Shown piece after piece: positions 8,904 through 17,228 of a stretch of 64,000 nt of DNA (positions are counted from its first letter, which is position 1; each line of letters begins with the position of its first letter). Position numbers and translations under genes: made by a program. The notes under the pieces are model-generated. The model was not told the origin of the DNA and searched no databases. It saw only the letters and a list, made by a program, of their open reading frames with translations. Source of the DNA: Amycolatopsis echigonensis (lineage in GTDB: Bacteria > Actinomycetota > Actinomycetes > Mycobacteriales > Pseudonocardiaceae). The stretch spans positions 186,001 through 250,000 of the forward strand of contig NZ_JACJHR010000001.1 in assembly GCF_014174495.1 (NCBI RefSeq), in the 5' to 3' direction.

Positions 8904-10262
8904 ATGAACGACATATTGTTGCGGTCCGCTGCCGGGATCGCGGAGGAGCTCCGTGCGGGCCGGCTGTCTGCGCGGGAGCTGGTCGAGCTGGTGCTCGATC
9001 GCGTCGACGCGGTGAACCCTGGAGTGAACGCGGTGGTGGAGCTGCGCCGAGAGAGCGCGCTCCGTGCTGCCGATGACGCTGACCGGGCGCTGGCCCGAGG
9101 CGCGCAGGCGGGCCCGTTGCACGGGGTGCCGATGACCGTCAAGGAGGGCATCCGCGTCGCCGGGATGCGTTCCACTTGGGGCGACCCGGCTTTCGCCGAC
9201 CATGTCGCCGAGCGTGACGCGGTGGTCGTGTCGCGGCTGCGTTCGGCCGGTGCGGTGGTGTTCGGCACGACCAATGTCGCGCAGATGCTGGCCGACGTCG
9301 TGGAGTGCGTCAACCCGGTGTACGGGAGGACCGTCAACCCGTGGGACAGCACGCGCTCGCCCGGTGGCTCGACCGGGGGCGGGGCGGCCGCGGTGGCGGC
9401 CGGCTTGTCCTTTCTGGAGTACGGCTCCGACCTGACCGGTTCGATCCGGATCCCGGCCAGCTTCTGCGGGGTGTACGGGCTGAAACCTACTGCCGGCACG
9501 GTTCCGCTGGAGGGGTTCCAGCCGCCGGGCCCGCCCGCCGGGTCCACTGAGATGGCCTTCCTGTCCTCGATCGGGCCGCTGGCTCGTTCGGCCGCTGACC
9601 TGCGGACCGCACTACGCGTCACCGCCGGGCCGAGCGGTCCGGACGCCAAGGCCTACACCTGGCGCCTGGCACCCCCGCGTCATGCCCGGTTGACCGACTT
9701 CCGGGTCGGGGCGGTGCTCGACCATCCGGCTGCCGCCGTCGCCTCCGATGTGGGCGCCGTGTTGTCGGACGCCGTGGACGCCCTGGGCGCGGCGGGCGCG
9801 ACGATCGTGGAAGGCTGGCCGGACGGGATCGACCCGGTCGGCCAGGCCGAGTCTTTCGGATTCCAGGTGCGGCAATTCTTCGCCTTCCACGGCGGGGACC
9901 CGGATTTCGCCGGGCTGCCGGCGGTGGTGGAGCAGCAGGACCGGCGGATGGCGGCGCGCGCCGCGTGGGACCGGTATTTCTCCGAGTTCGATGTCTTGCT
10001 CTGCCCGGCCACCTGCACCACGGCCTTCCCTCGCCTCGGGCCGGACGACGAGCGGCCCTATCACGAACTGGGGTTCTGGATCGCGCACGCCTCCCTGGCC
10101 GGTCTGCCCGCGCTCAGCGCCCCGGCCGGCCGCGCACCGGGAGGGCTGCCGGTCGGCGTGCAGATCCTCGGCCCCCGCCACGAGGACGACACCGCGATCA
10201 CGTTCGCCGAACTGGCCGCCGAGGTCATCGGCGGATTCACGCCGCCGCCCGTGGCCGGATGA
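8904..10262 (+). CDS. Amidase signature-family hydrolase
   Basis: A 452-residue amidase-signature enzyme that hydrolyses a carboxamide to acid and ammonia. The Ser-cisSer-Lys triad is present: Lys80 in MTVKEG, Ser156 in SPGGSTGGG and Ser180 in LTGSIRIP, followed by CGVYGLKPT. The second serine of the usual GGSSGG is Thr, and the usual TDTGGS is SDLTGS. Both are tolerated variants but suggest a divergent substrate. It resembles fungal and actinobacterial general amidases more than GatA, and no gatB/gatC is nearby. The ATG at 8904 gives the typical N-terminus. It appears monocistronic. Confidence 0.88.
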   Translation: MNDILLRSAAGIAEELRAGRLSARELVELVLDRVDAVNPGVNAVVELRRESALRAADDADRALARGAQAGPLHGVPMTVKEGIRVAGMRSTWGDPAFADHVAERDAVVVSRLRSAGAVVFGTTNVAQMLADVVECVNPVYGRTVNPWDSTRSPGGSTGGGAAAVAAGLSFLEYGSDLTGSIRIPASFCGVYGLKPTAGTVPLEGFQPPGPPAGSTEMAFLSSIGPLARSAADLRTALRVTAGPSGPDAKAYTWRLAPPRHARLTDFRVGAVLDHPAAAVASDVGAVLSDAVDALGAAGATIVEGWPDGIDPVGQAESFGFQVRQFFAFHGGDPDFAGLPAVVEQQDRRMAARAAWDRYFSEFDVLLCPATCTTAFPRLGPDDERPYHELGFWIAHASLAGLPALSAPAGRAPGGLPVGVQILGPRHEDDTAITFAELAAEVIGGFTPPPVAG

Positions 10263-10511
10263 ACCATGCCGCCGTCGGTGAGTGGCCGGCATGGCGGTTG
10301 TACGGGTTGACGGCGTCGGCGTCGAGCCGTGGCCAGCGCGGTCGATGACGGTGGCCGGGCGTTGGCGTGCGCGACCGCGTTGCGCGTCCAGCCGAGGCTG
10401 CCGAACTCAAAACGAGGGGAGCGGGGGACAATGGGCCCGGAGTCGGGTCACTCGACGAGGGTTCATCGCGGCCGGTGCTCGGGTTCACCTCGTCGCGGCG
10501 CCGGGAAGAGG

Positions 10512-11459
10512 TCATCGCCCGGTCTCGCACGCGATCGCCCCGAGGGCTTCGCCGCGCAGGGCGCCGAGGCCGGTGTGCAGGTAGTACGCCCAGTAGCCGA
10601 GGTTGTCCCCGTACCGGCTGCGCAGCCGCTGGTTGTCGTAGCCGGGTCCGTAGACCTTGGCGGTCGCGTCGGCGAAGGCGGGCATTTCCAGGGGGACGTG
10701 GTCCATCCGGCCCAGGCCACGCAGGAGGATCGCGGCGGCGGAGAACTCGCCGACGCCCTTGATGCCGCGCAGGGCTTTCGTCGCCTGCCCGTAGGAGGCC
10801 GTCGCCAGGTAGTCCTCGCCGATGTCGAGCAGGCCCTCGACGAGACTCGCGAGGTACTCGGCCTTGCGCGCGTTCTTGACGATCGCGAGCCAGTCGGCGA
10901 CCTCGAGCTGCCGCAGATCGGTGAGTTCGGGAAACGCCTGGAAGCGCAGTCCGTCGTAGGCGATCGTGCGGCCGAACCGCTCGGTGATCCGGCGCTTGAG
11001 CGCGGTCGACACGTTCTTTGGGGTGCGCTGGGAGAGGATCGCCCAGACGCCGATCTCGGCCACGGTCAGGAACCGCACCTGGTGCAGTCCCCAGAGCGCC
11101 TTGACCAGGCGTGCGTAGTCGGGGTGGTCGTCGGCGGCCTGGGCGTAGAACTCGGCGAGGTCGTCGGACAGGCTGAGGTAGCCGTCGATCTTGGCGAGCA
11201 CGGCCGCGCGCAGGTCGGGCGAGATGGCCCGGTCCGAGCTCAGCGTGTAGTCGACGCCGCCGTCGCACGGGCTGACGGTGAACACGACGGCCTGTCCGCC
11301 GATGGCGATCGCCTTGGTCAGCGTGTCGTCGGTCATGACCTGGTCGCCCTTGCAGGCGCCGAAGCCCCGCAGGAACCGGATCGAGGTCCGCAGATCGAAC
11401 GGCTGGGCCGCGGGCAGCACGCCGGCGGCGGTGGTCGAGGCGATCAGGCTGGTCGTCAT
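10512..11459 (-). CDS. DNA-3-methyladenine glycosylase II-like HhH-GPD protein
   Basis: A 315-residue HhH-GPD superfamily protein, probably excising alkylated bases. The helix-hairpin-helix is GIKGVGEFSAAAILLRGLGR (~232-251). At the position of the catalytic Asp in the AlkA pattern Px[xD]D-LR this protein has PLEM (~256-259), so Met with a preceding Glu replaces the expected Asp. Activity may use another carboxylate, or the protein may be a divergent lesion-binding relative. The start ATG (11459) is divergent from the LuxR gene, and a perfect 12-bp inverted repeat lies 41 nt upstream. Confidence 0.75.
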   Translation of the reverse strand: MTTSLIASTTAAGVLPAAQPFDLRTSIRFLRGFGACKGDQVMTDDTLTKAIAIGGQAVVFTVSPCDGGVDYTLSSDRAISPDLRAAVLAKIDGYLSLSDDLAEFYAQAADDHPDYARLVKALWGLHQVRFLTVAEIGVWAILSQRTPKNVSTALKRRITERFGRTIAYDGLRFQAFPELTDLRQLEVADWLAIVKNARKAEYLASLVEGLLDIGEDYLATASYGQATKALRGIKGVGEFSAAAILLRGLGRMDHVPLEMPAFADATAKVYGPGYDNQRLRSRYGDNLGYWAYYLHTGLGALRGEALGAIACETGR

Positions 11460-11499
11460 GGCGGTCTCCCTCGTCGTTGCTCCCGGCTGACGGTAGGAG

Positions 11500-11528
11500 C
11501 GATCCAGGACAGAATGTGTCCTGGATCG
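11500..11528. promoter_or_regulatory. 12-bp perfect inverted repeat (operator candidate)
   Basis: CGATCCAGGACA at 11500-11511 and its exact complement TGTCCTGGATCG at 11517-11528 flank a 5-nt spacer (GAATG). It lies in the 240-bp divergent region between the DNA glycosylase (start 11459) and the LuxR regulator (start 11700), much nearer the glycosylase. It has no T-tract, so a protein-binding site is more likely than a terminator. Confidence 0.7.
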
Positions 11529-11699
11529 AGGGCGGTTGCGGGCCCTGTTTCCGAAATCCTTGCGTCGTCCCAAGACAGGTACGGCCCGGTGTTCGTCCAC
11601 ATTAGACTTCGGTACGCGCTCGCCGAGGCCGGCGGACCGGACGCGGCATTCTCGCGGCGAGTCTTCAGTTGGGACCGGCAGTCCCATACCGTTTCGGGC

Positions 11700-13385
11700 A
11701 TGGCGGAGGCGAGTCGCGGCGAGGGGCTGGACCTGGACAGGCGCAGCGTGCTCGACGCGGCCTTGTCCGCCCTGCAGACGGGTGATCTGGCCGCGGCTGA
11801 CGAGTTGCTGGCAAGTGCCGCGGCCGGCGGTGAAGCACCGGAGGTGGACGAGGCCAGGGCTCAGCTGTCGGAGGCGAAGGGCGACTATCCGGCAGCGCGG
11901 GTTTGGCTTGAACGGGCTTTCCGCGGCTATCGCACTTCCGGTCAAGGGCCGGCGGCTATCCGGGTGGCGGCCGGCCTGGCCCGGGTCCATTACGGCTTCC
12001 TTGGCAACCTGGCGGCGGCGAAGGGCTGGCAGGCCAGGGGACGCCGGTTGGCCGCCGAACACGGTCCGTGCCTGGAGGAAGGGTATTTGGAGCTGGCGTT
12101 GTTGGCGTGCTGGGAGTCGGACATCCCCGCGCTGACGGCCGCTTCCGAGCGGGCGCTGGCGATCGCTCGCGAGTTCGGCGACGCCGACCTGGAGGTGAGA
12201 GCGCTGGCCGACAGCGGCCTAGCGCTGGTCTCGGCCGGACAGATCACCGAAGGCCTGGCCCGCCTCGACGAGGCTGGCGCGGCGGTCACGGCCGGCGAGG
12301 TGGCCAATCCGCGGATGGCGTCGGCGGTGTTCTGCGCCATCTTGTCAGCGGCGGCCCGAACCGGTGACGCCGCCCGGGCCGCGGAGTGGACCCGCCTGTT
12401 CGAGGAGCAGTGGAACGAACGCGATCTGACGATGGGCGCCTATCAGGTCAGCCATTGCCGCAGCGAGTACGGCGCTGCGCTGTGCACATGCGGTCGATGG
12501 GATCAAGCCGAGGTTCTCCTACAAGAGGCGGTGGAGGCGGGGCGGCGCTCCTCACCGGTGACCCTGTGGGAGGGCTTGTCGAGTTTGGTGTCGTTGCGGG
12601 TGCTGCAAGGGCGGGTCGAAGAGGCGGCTGCGCTGCTCGAAGGCTGGGAGGACCGGCAGGAGCTGGCCGAGGCCGCCGGCCGGGTCGCCTTGGGCCGCGG
12701 GGAACCGGATCGGGCAGTCGCGACGGTCCTGTCCGCGCTGCGGAAGATCCCCGGGGACCGGCTGCGCGCTGTACCGCTGTGGGCGCTGGTCGTGGAGGCG
12801 GCCGTTGCCGGCGGAGATCTTGACCGGGCAGCCCAGGCGGCCGAGTCGCTGGAGCAGGCGGCGTCGCGGACCGAGATCTCGTCGCTGGCGGCCGAGGCCC
12901 GTCTGGCCGCGGCGCGGGTCGCAGCCGCGCGGGGCGACCACGCGTCGGCGGCCGCGGAGTGCGAAGGAGCGCTCGCCTGCCTGGAAGACGAGGAGAAACC
13001 CCTTCTGGGCGGCGCTATTCGCCTGGAACTGGCCCGGGCGGTCGCCGGCACCGATCCGTCCTGGTCGGAAGTCGAGGCACGGGGAGCGTTGGCGATCTTC
13101 ACCCGGCTCGGCGCCGAAACGGCCGCGGCGGCGGCCCGATCCCATCTCCGGTCCCTCGGCGCCCGGGTCGCCGACGGGGGGAGCTCGGCCCTGGCCGAGC
13201 TGACCGGGCGGGAGCTGGACGTGGCGCGGTTGATCGCGGAGGGCCTTTCCAACCAGGAGATCGCCCGTCGCCTCTACCTGAGTCCCAAGACGATCGAGCA
13301 TCACGTCGGGCGCATCCTGGCCAAGCTGGGCCTGCGCCGGCGAGGCGAGGTGGCGGCCGCCCTGGCGCGGATCGGGGGCCGATAA
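11700..13385 (+). CDS. LuxR-type HTH transcriptional regulator without ATPase domain
   Basis: A 561-residue protein. Most of it is an alpha-helical, Ala/Glu-rich repeat region resembling TPRs (~15-480). The last ~60 residues are a LuxR/GerE helix-turn-helix: LTGRELDVARLIAEGLSNQE, IARRLYLSPKTIEHHVGRIL. It resembles the C-terminal half of LAL/MalT-type regulators without the N-terminal P-loop NTPase; no Walker motif exists upstream in frame. The ATG at 11700 was chosen because farther-upstream frame is non-protein-like. The extradiol dioxygenase follows after 71 nt, so this regulator may control it. Confidence 0.85.
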   Translation: MAEASRGEGLDLDRRSVLDAALSALQTGDLAAADELLASAAAGGEAPEVDEARAQLSEAKGDYPAARVWLERAFRGYRTSGQGPAAIRVAAGLARVHYGFLGNLAAAKGWQARGRRLAAEHGPCLEEGYLELALLACWESDIPALTAASERALAIAREFGDADLEVRALADSGLALVSAGQITEGLARLDEAGAAVTAGEVANPRMASAVFCAILSAAARTGDAARAAEWTRLFEEQWNERDLTMGAYQVSHCRSEYGAALCTCGRWDQAEVLLQEAVEAGRRSSPVTLWEGLSSLVSLRVLQGRVEEAAALLEGWEDRQELAEAAGRVALGRGEPDRAVATVLSALRKIPGDRLRAVPLWALVVEAAVAGGDLDRAAQAAESLEQAASRTEISSLAAEARLAAARVAAARGDHASAAAECEGALACLEDEEKPLLGGAIRLELARAVAGTDPSWSEVEARGALAIFTRLGAETAAAAARSHLRSLGARVADGGSSALAELTGRELDVARLIAEGLSNQEIARRLYLSPKTIEHHVGRILAKLGLRRRGEVAAALARIGGR

Positions 13386-13456
13386 GGGGGAAACCCCCGA
13401 TGGCAGTCCGGCCCGGCCGCCGCATGCTCCTCCTGTCCGGCACAAAGGAGGAGATC

Positions 13457-14359
13457 ATGACGGCAACGGCGTTGGGGTATGTCGGAGTACGGACCGAAGC
13501 CCCGCGAGAATGGGCCGGCTACGCCGAGGTGTTCGGGCTCAGGCCGGAACAGGACGCGTCCGGGGCGGTCCGCCTGCGTGCGGACGAGCGCGCGCAGCGG
13601 ATCGTGGTCGAAGCCGGGCAGCCGGGTCTCGGGTATCTGGGATGGGAAGTGCCCGACCGGGACGCCCTGGAGGCGATGGGGAACCGCCTCGACGACGCCG
13701 GCGTCCGCCTTCGGGAAGGCTCGACGGAAGAGCTCGATCGCAGATGCGTCGATCGGCTGCTGTGGTGTGTCGACCCTTCGGGGAACCGGGTCGAATTCGC
13801 CACGCCGGTCGCCCGCTCGGACCGCGGGTTCGAGCCGGCGGCGGGGATGGCGGGCTTCGTCACCGGCGAGCTCGGGGTCGGCCACGTAGCCCTCTACGTC
13901 AGCGATCTCGACGCCTCCTTGAAGTTCTACCGCGACGTGATGGGCTTGCGGATCTCCGAGGAAATCCCCGAAATCGGGGCGGCGTTCCTGCGCGCTGGGG
14001 GCCGGCACCACAGCCTGGTCCTTTTCGACGTCGGCATCACCGGCATCGACCACCTCTTCGTGCAAGCCGAAAGCATCCACGACCTTGGCCGCGCGATGGA
14101 CACCGCTCGCCACGCCGGCGTCGACCAGCCGGTCGCCTTGGGCTACCATCCGCCCGACGGCACCGTCAGCGCCTACTTCTCCTCTCCGTCGCGATTCCGT
14201 CTGGAATACGGCTGGGGCGGGCGAACCGTGGATGACACCTGGGTTCCGGGCAGCTGCGACGACACGCCGTGGGGACACGAGGGGCTCCTCGATTCCATCC
14301 ACGAGGCGCTGGCCGCCGGTGGCCGCCTGGGCGTGCCCGTCGTGGAGGCGACGCGGTGA
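13457..14359 (+). CDS. Type I extradiol ring-cleavage dioxygenase (BphC/HsaC-like)
   Basis: A 300-residue two-domain vicinal-oxygen-chelate protein. The C-terminal domain has the full metal set, His143 (VGHVALYVSD), His199 (IDHLFV) and Glu250 (FRLEYGW). Active-site residues correspond to those of 2,3-dihydroxybiphenyl dioxygenase: His184/185 (GGRHHSLVLF), His231 (GYHPPDG) and Tyr240. It should open a catecholic ring next to the two hydroxyls, using Fe(II) or Mn(II). A strong AAAGGAGG precedes the ATG at 13457. The neighbouring FAD monooxygenase could supply the hydroxylated substrate. The precise substrate is unknown. Confidence 0.87.
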   Translation: MTATALGYVGVRTEAPREWAGYAEVFGLRPEQDASGAVRLRADERAQRIVVEAGQPGLGYLGWEVPDRDALEAMGNRLDDAGVRLREGSTEELDRRCVDRLLWCVDPSGNRVEFATPVARSDRGFEPAAGMAGFVTGELGVGHVALYVSDLDASLKFYRDVMGLRISEEIPEIGAAFLRAGGRHHSLVLFDVGITGIDHLFVQAESIHDLGRAMDTARHAGVDQPVALGYHPPDGTVSAYFSSPSRFRLEYGWGGRTVDDTWVPGSCDDTPWGHEGLLDSIHEALAAGGRLGVPVVEATR

Positions 14360-14564
14360 CCGGCGCGCGCGTGGCCCCGCCCCGATCTCTGGGCGGGCCG
14401 GCGGACCGCCGGGAGCACCATCCGCGGTTTCCGAGCCGCATCGTGCTCGCACGCGGGCATACCCGCGGGCTCCAGCCGCGGGGCACCGACGCGGTCGGGC
14501 GAAGCACCCCGAGTCCCCGCATGGGGCGTCCGTTTTCTTTGTCGAGTGCAGGAGGAGCAGGGCC

Positions 14565-16061
14565 ATGTCGGTAGCAATAGTGGGCGGCGGACCAGCCGGG
14601 CTCCTTTCGGCGCTCCTGCTCGCCCGGGACGGTCGCGAGGTCGTTGTCTTGGACCAGGACGACCTGACTCCCGCCGCCGATCCCGAAACAGCGGCCGAAG
14701 AGGCTTACCGGCCGGGCGCGCCCCAGGCGGTGCAGCCCCACATCGTCATGCCCCGCTGCCGCCTGGTGCTGGCCGAGCGACTGCCCGACGTCCTCGCCGA
14801 CCTGATCGACGCCGGAGCGGTGGAAGCCACGCTGGCGGATCGGCGGCCGCCGACCTTGGCCAGCCTGCCCGTCCGGCCGGGAGATGAACGGCTCACCACG
14901 GTCATGACCCGGCGGTCCACTTTCGACTGGGTCCTGCGTCGAGCCGCCGCCCGGCAAAGCGGCGTCGAGATCCGCGCCGAGCGGGTCACCGGCCTGGTGG
15001 CTCGGCCCGGTCCGGTTCCGCACGTCTGCGGGGTGCGCACCGCACAGGGCCCGATTTCCGCCGACGCAGTCGTCGACGCCTCGGGCCGACGCTCGCCCAT
15101 CGACAAGTGGCTCGAAGAACTCGACGCCCGCCCGGCTGAGAATCAGTCGGCCGAATGCGGCGTCACGTACTACGGACGCCACTACCGGCTGCGAACCCAG
15201 GCCGCTCTGCCCGGCCTTGCCAACACTCGAATCGTGGTGCCCTTCGACGAGTTCACCGCGGTGCTGTTCTGCTCCGACAGCGGTGCCGTGCAGACCGCAG
15301 TGGCTCCGCTGACCGCCGACCGCCGCTACCGGCAATTGGCCCATGAGGACGTGTACGACGCCGTGCTGCGGGCATTGCCGACCCATGCCCCCTGGATGCC
15401 GTGCATGGATCCGATCAGCCCCGTCCGTCAGATGGTCGCACCGCGGAACACGCTCCGCCGCCTGGTCGTCGACGCGACACCGCGAGCCACCGGGCTTCTG
15501 CCCGTCGGCGACGCGGTCTCGACCACCAACCCCACCTTCGGACGAGGCCTGAGCCTGGCCGCCTGGGGAGCCGCCGACGTAGCCGACGTCCTCGCCGAAC
15601 ACTCCGGCGAGCCCGTCGCGCAGGTCCTCGCCCTCGACGCCCGGATCGCCCACCACGTCGTCCCCTACTACGAGGAGCAGGCCAGAACTGACCTGGCCAG
15701 GCTCGCCGCCTTGCGGCACGTCGTCCTCGGCACGCCGCTCGTTGTCCAGGGGAGAGGCGCTCAACCGATCGGCTTTGCCCACCTGCGGGCCGCGGCCGCT
15801 GTCGAGGCCACCGCCTTCCGCGCCCTCTGGGAGCTCATGGGCATGCTGCGCAGCCCCAAGGAGATCTACTCCGACCCGGACGTTCTCGCCGCCATCTCGA
15901 AGACCGCACCCGATCTGCCGTCCCCGAGCCCCGATATGGCCATGCTGCAGGCGGCTTTGTGCCGCCGGTCCGCAACCCGTAGCGCTAGTGGGTCGCGGAT
16001 CGGGACGGCGGCGCAGACCGGCCGCGCGGGCGCCCCAGTTCCCCATCGGACGGCCACATGA
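14565..16061 (+). CDS. FAD-dependent oxidoreductase/monooxygenase (tryptophan halogenase-like fold)
   Basis: A 498-residue flavoprotein. VAIVGGGPAGLLSALLLARDG (residues ~3-23) is the FAD Rossmann motif, VVDASGRRSP (~165-174) is the mid-protein DG-type motif, and LLPVGDAVSTTNPTFGRGL (~308-326) is the second FAD motif. The arrangement resembles aromatic-ring hydroxylases and geranylgeranyl-reductase-like flavoenzymes; the WxWxIP halogenase motif is absent. The ATG at 14565 follows AGGAGGAGCAG. It is 205 nt after the extradiol dioxygenase, so a joint role in aromatic degradation or modification is likely but unproven. Confidence 0.78.
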   Translation: MSVAIVGGGPAGLLSALLLARDGREVVVLDQDDLTPAADPETAAEEAYRPGAPQAVQPHIVMPRCRLVLAERLPDVLADLIDAGAVEATLADRRPPTLASLPVRPGDERLTTVMTRRSTFDWVLRRAAARQSGVEIRAERVTGLVARPGPVPHVCGVRTAQGPISADAVVDASGRRSPIDKWLEELDARPAENQSAECGVTYYGRHYRLRTQAALPGLANTRIVVPFDEFTAVLFCSDSGAVQTAVAPLTADRRYRQLAHEDVYDAVLRALPTHAPWMPCMDPISPVRQMVAPRNTLRRLVVDATPRATGLLPVGDAVSTTNPTFGRGLSLAAWGAADVADVLAEHSGEPVAQVLALDARIAHHVVPYYEEQARTDLARLAALRHVVLGTPLVVQGRGAQPIGFAHLRAAAAVEATAFRALWELMGMLRSPKEIYSDPDVLAAISKTAPDLPSPSPDMAMLQAALCRRSATRSASGSRIGTAAQTGRAGAPVPHRTAT

Positions 16062-16089
16062 CGACCGGCAATCGGCGCAAGATTGCTAA

Positions 16090-16127
16090 GCAGCGGACCT
16101 GGCTCAAGTCAGAGCCAGGTCCGCTGC
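16090..16127. terminator. Bidirectional terminator hairpin
   Basis: A perfect 16-bp inverted repeat, GCAGCGGACCTGGCTC (16090-16105) and its complement (16112-16127), with a 6-nt loop AAGTCA. It lies between the ends of the convergent FAD monooxygenase and formyltransferase genes, so it can serve both. No U-tract, as is usual in actinomycetes. Confidence 0.8.
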
Positions 16128-16145
16128 CGAGAGACAGCGCGTCAC

Positions 16146-17093
16146 CTACGGGCGGTCGGTGAGATATCCGCCCATAGTCGTGAAGTACTCGGTCGCCGAC
16201 AGCTCCCGGTCATCGGCCGTCCGGACCCGTTCCACCTGCAGACCCGGCGACTGGCCGCGACGCGCATCTCGACCGGCGACGATCACCACTCCCTCGCCTT
16301 CGCGGATGAAGATCCTGCCAGGCGTCCCGCCGTAGCGGCCGTCCGAAACCGACGCGCGCACGATGCGCAGTGGGGAGCCGCGGTGGTACGTGAACGCGTT
16401 GGGGTACGGGTCGGATTGCGCACGCACCAGACGGTCCAGTTCCTCAGCCGACCACGTCCAGTCGATGAGGCTGTCGCGCGGGGCGCGCTTGTGGAAGAAG
16501 CTTGCCTTGGTCCGGTCTTGCGCGATCGGGACTACGGTGCCGGATTCGATCAGGGCCAGGGCTTCTGTCACGAGCGGTTCGATGAGGTCCACGGTGCGGT
16601 GGAACAGATCCGTGGCGGTGTCGCGCGGGCCGACCGGAACGGCGCGCTGGGCCACGATGTCGCCTGCGTCGAGTTCGTCGTTCATCATGTGCGCGGTGAC
16701 GCCGACCTCCGGCTCGCCGTTGATCAGCGCCCAGATGAGGGGGGAGAAGCCGGCGTAGGCGGGCAGCAGCGAGTCGTGCACGTTGAGCGTGCCGTGGCGC
16801 GGCAGGGCGAAGATTTCCGGCGGCAGCCAGGTGCGCCAGTTGTTCGCGACGATCAGGTCGAGGTCCGCGGCCTTCAGCTCGGCTTGCAGCTCGCCGTCGT
16901 CCGGGCGCGTGCGCAGCAGCGTGCGGATTCCGTGCTCCTGCGCCAGTTCGGCGACCGAATCGCTCCAGATCCGTTCGTAGGCGTGCTCGCTCGGCGGGTG
17001 GGTGACCACCAGCCGCACGTCGTGGCCTGCGTCGAGGAGGGCCTTGAGGGTGCGATGTCCCCAGGTCTGGTAGCCGAACATGGCCACGCGCAT
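16146..17093 (-). CDS. N-hydroxyornithine formyltransferase (siderophore biosynthesis)
   Basis: A 315-residue formyltransferase of the methionyl-tRNA formyltransferase fold. The catalytic Asn-His-Asp set is visible as NVHDSLLP (Asn104, His106) and LDAGDIV (Asp145), with the C-terminal OB-like domain after residue ~205. It lies divergent to an ornithine N-hydroxylase and under an iron box, which matches siderophore enzymes such as the coelichelin formyltransferase rather than housekeeping Fmt. It would N-formylate N5-hydroxyornithine from 10-formyl-THF. The ATG at 17093 is preferred over the GTG at 17102 because GAAAGG lies at proper distance. Confidence 0.85.
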   Translation of the reverse strand: MRVAMFGYQTWGHRTLKALLDAGHDVRLVVTHPPSEHAYERIWSDSVAELAQEHGIRTLLRTRPDDGELQAELKAADLDLIVANNWRTWLPPEIFALPRHGTLNVHDSLLPAYAGFSPLIWALINGEPEVGVTAHMMNDELDAGDIVAQRAVPVGPRDTATDLFHRTVDLIEPLVTEALALIESGTVVPIAQDRTKASFFHKRAPRDSLIDWTWSAEELDRLVRAQSDPYPNAFTYHRGSPLRIVRASVSDGRYGGTPGRIFIREGEGVVIVAGRDARRGQSPGLQVERVRTADDRELSATEYFTTMGGYLTDRP

Positions 17094-17136
17094 CGGCGGC
17101 ACCTTTCGTGGTCGGGACGAACATCACCGGACAGTA

Positions 17137-17175
17137 CTAGTTGAGGCTTACCTAAGTTAGGTTAGGGTTCCTTGG
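17137..17175. promoter_or_regulatory. Tandem IdeR/DmdR iron boxes
   Basis: Compared with the 19-bp actinobacterial iron-box consensus TTAGGTTAGGCTAACCTAA, positions 17137-17155 match 15 of 19 and 17157-17175 match 13 of 19. The junction 17147-17165 is itself a near-perfect 19-bp palindrome. The sites sit in the divergent region between formyltransferase and N-hydroxylase. TTGAGG (17141-17146) and TAGGGT (17163-17168), 16 nt apart, form a plausible promoter for the hydroxylase that iron-loaded IdeR would block. Confidence 0.85.
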
Positions 17176-17228
17176 GCAGTGATCAGTCGGGTAACGGTGA
17201 TGCGGCAGTGCCGCGCTAGGGGACTTTC

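Noticed and set aside
10329..11699. Upstream in-frame extension of the LuxR gene to about 1018 codons
   Set aside because: The extension is antisense to the DNA glycosylase and contains no NTPase motifs; the ATG at 11700 begins protein-like sequence.
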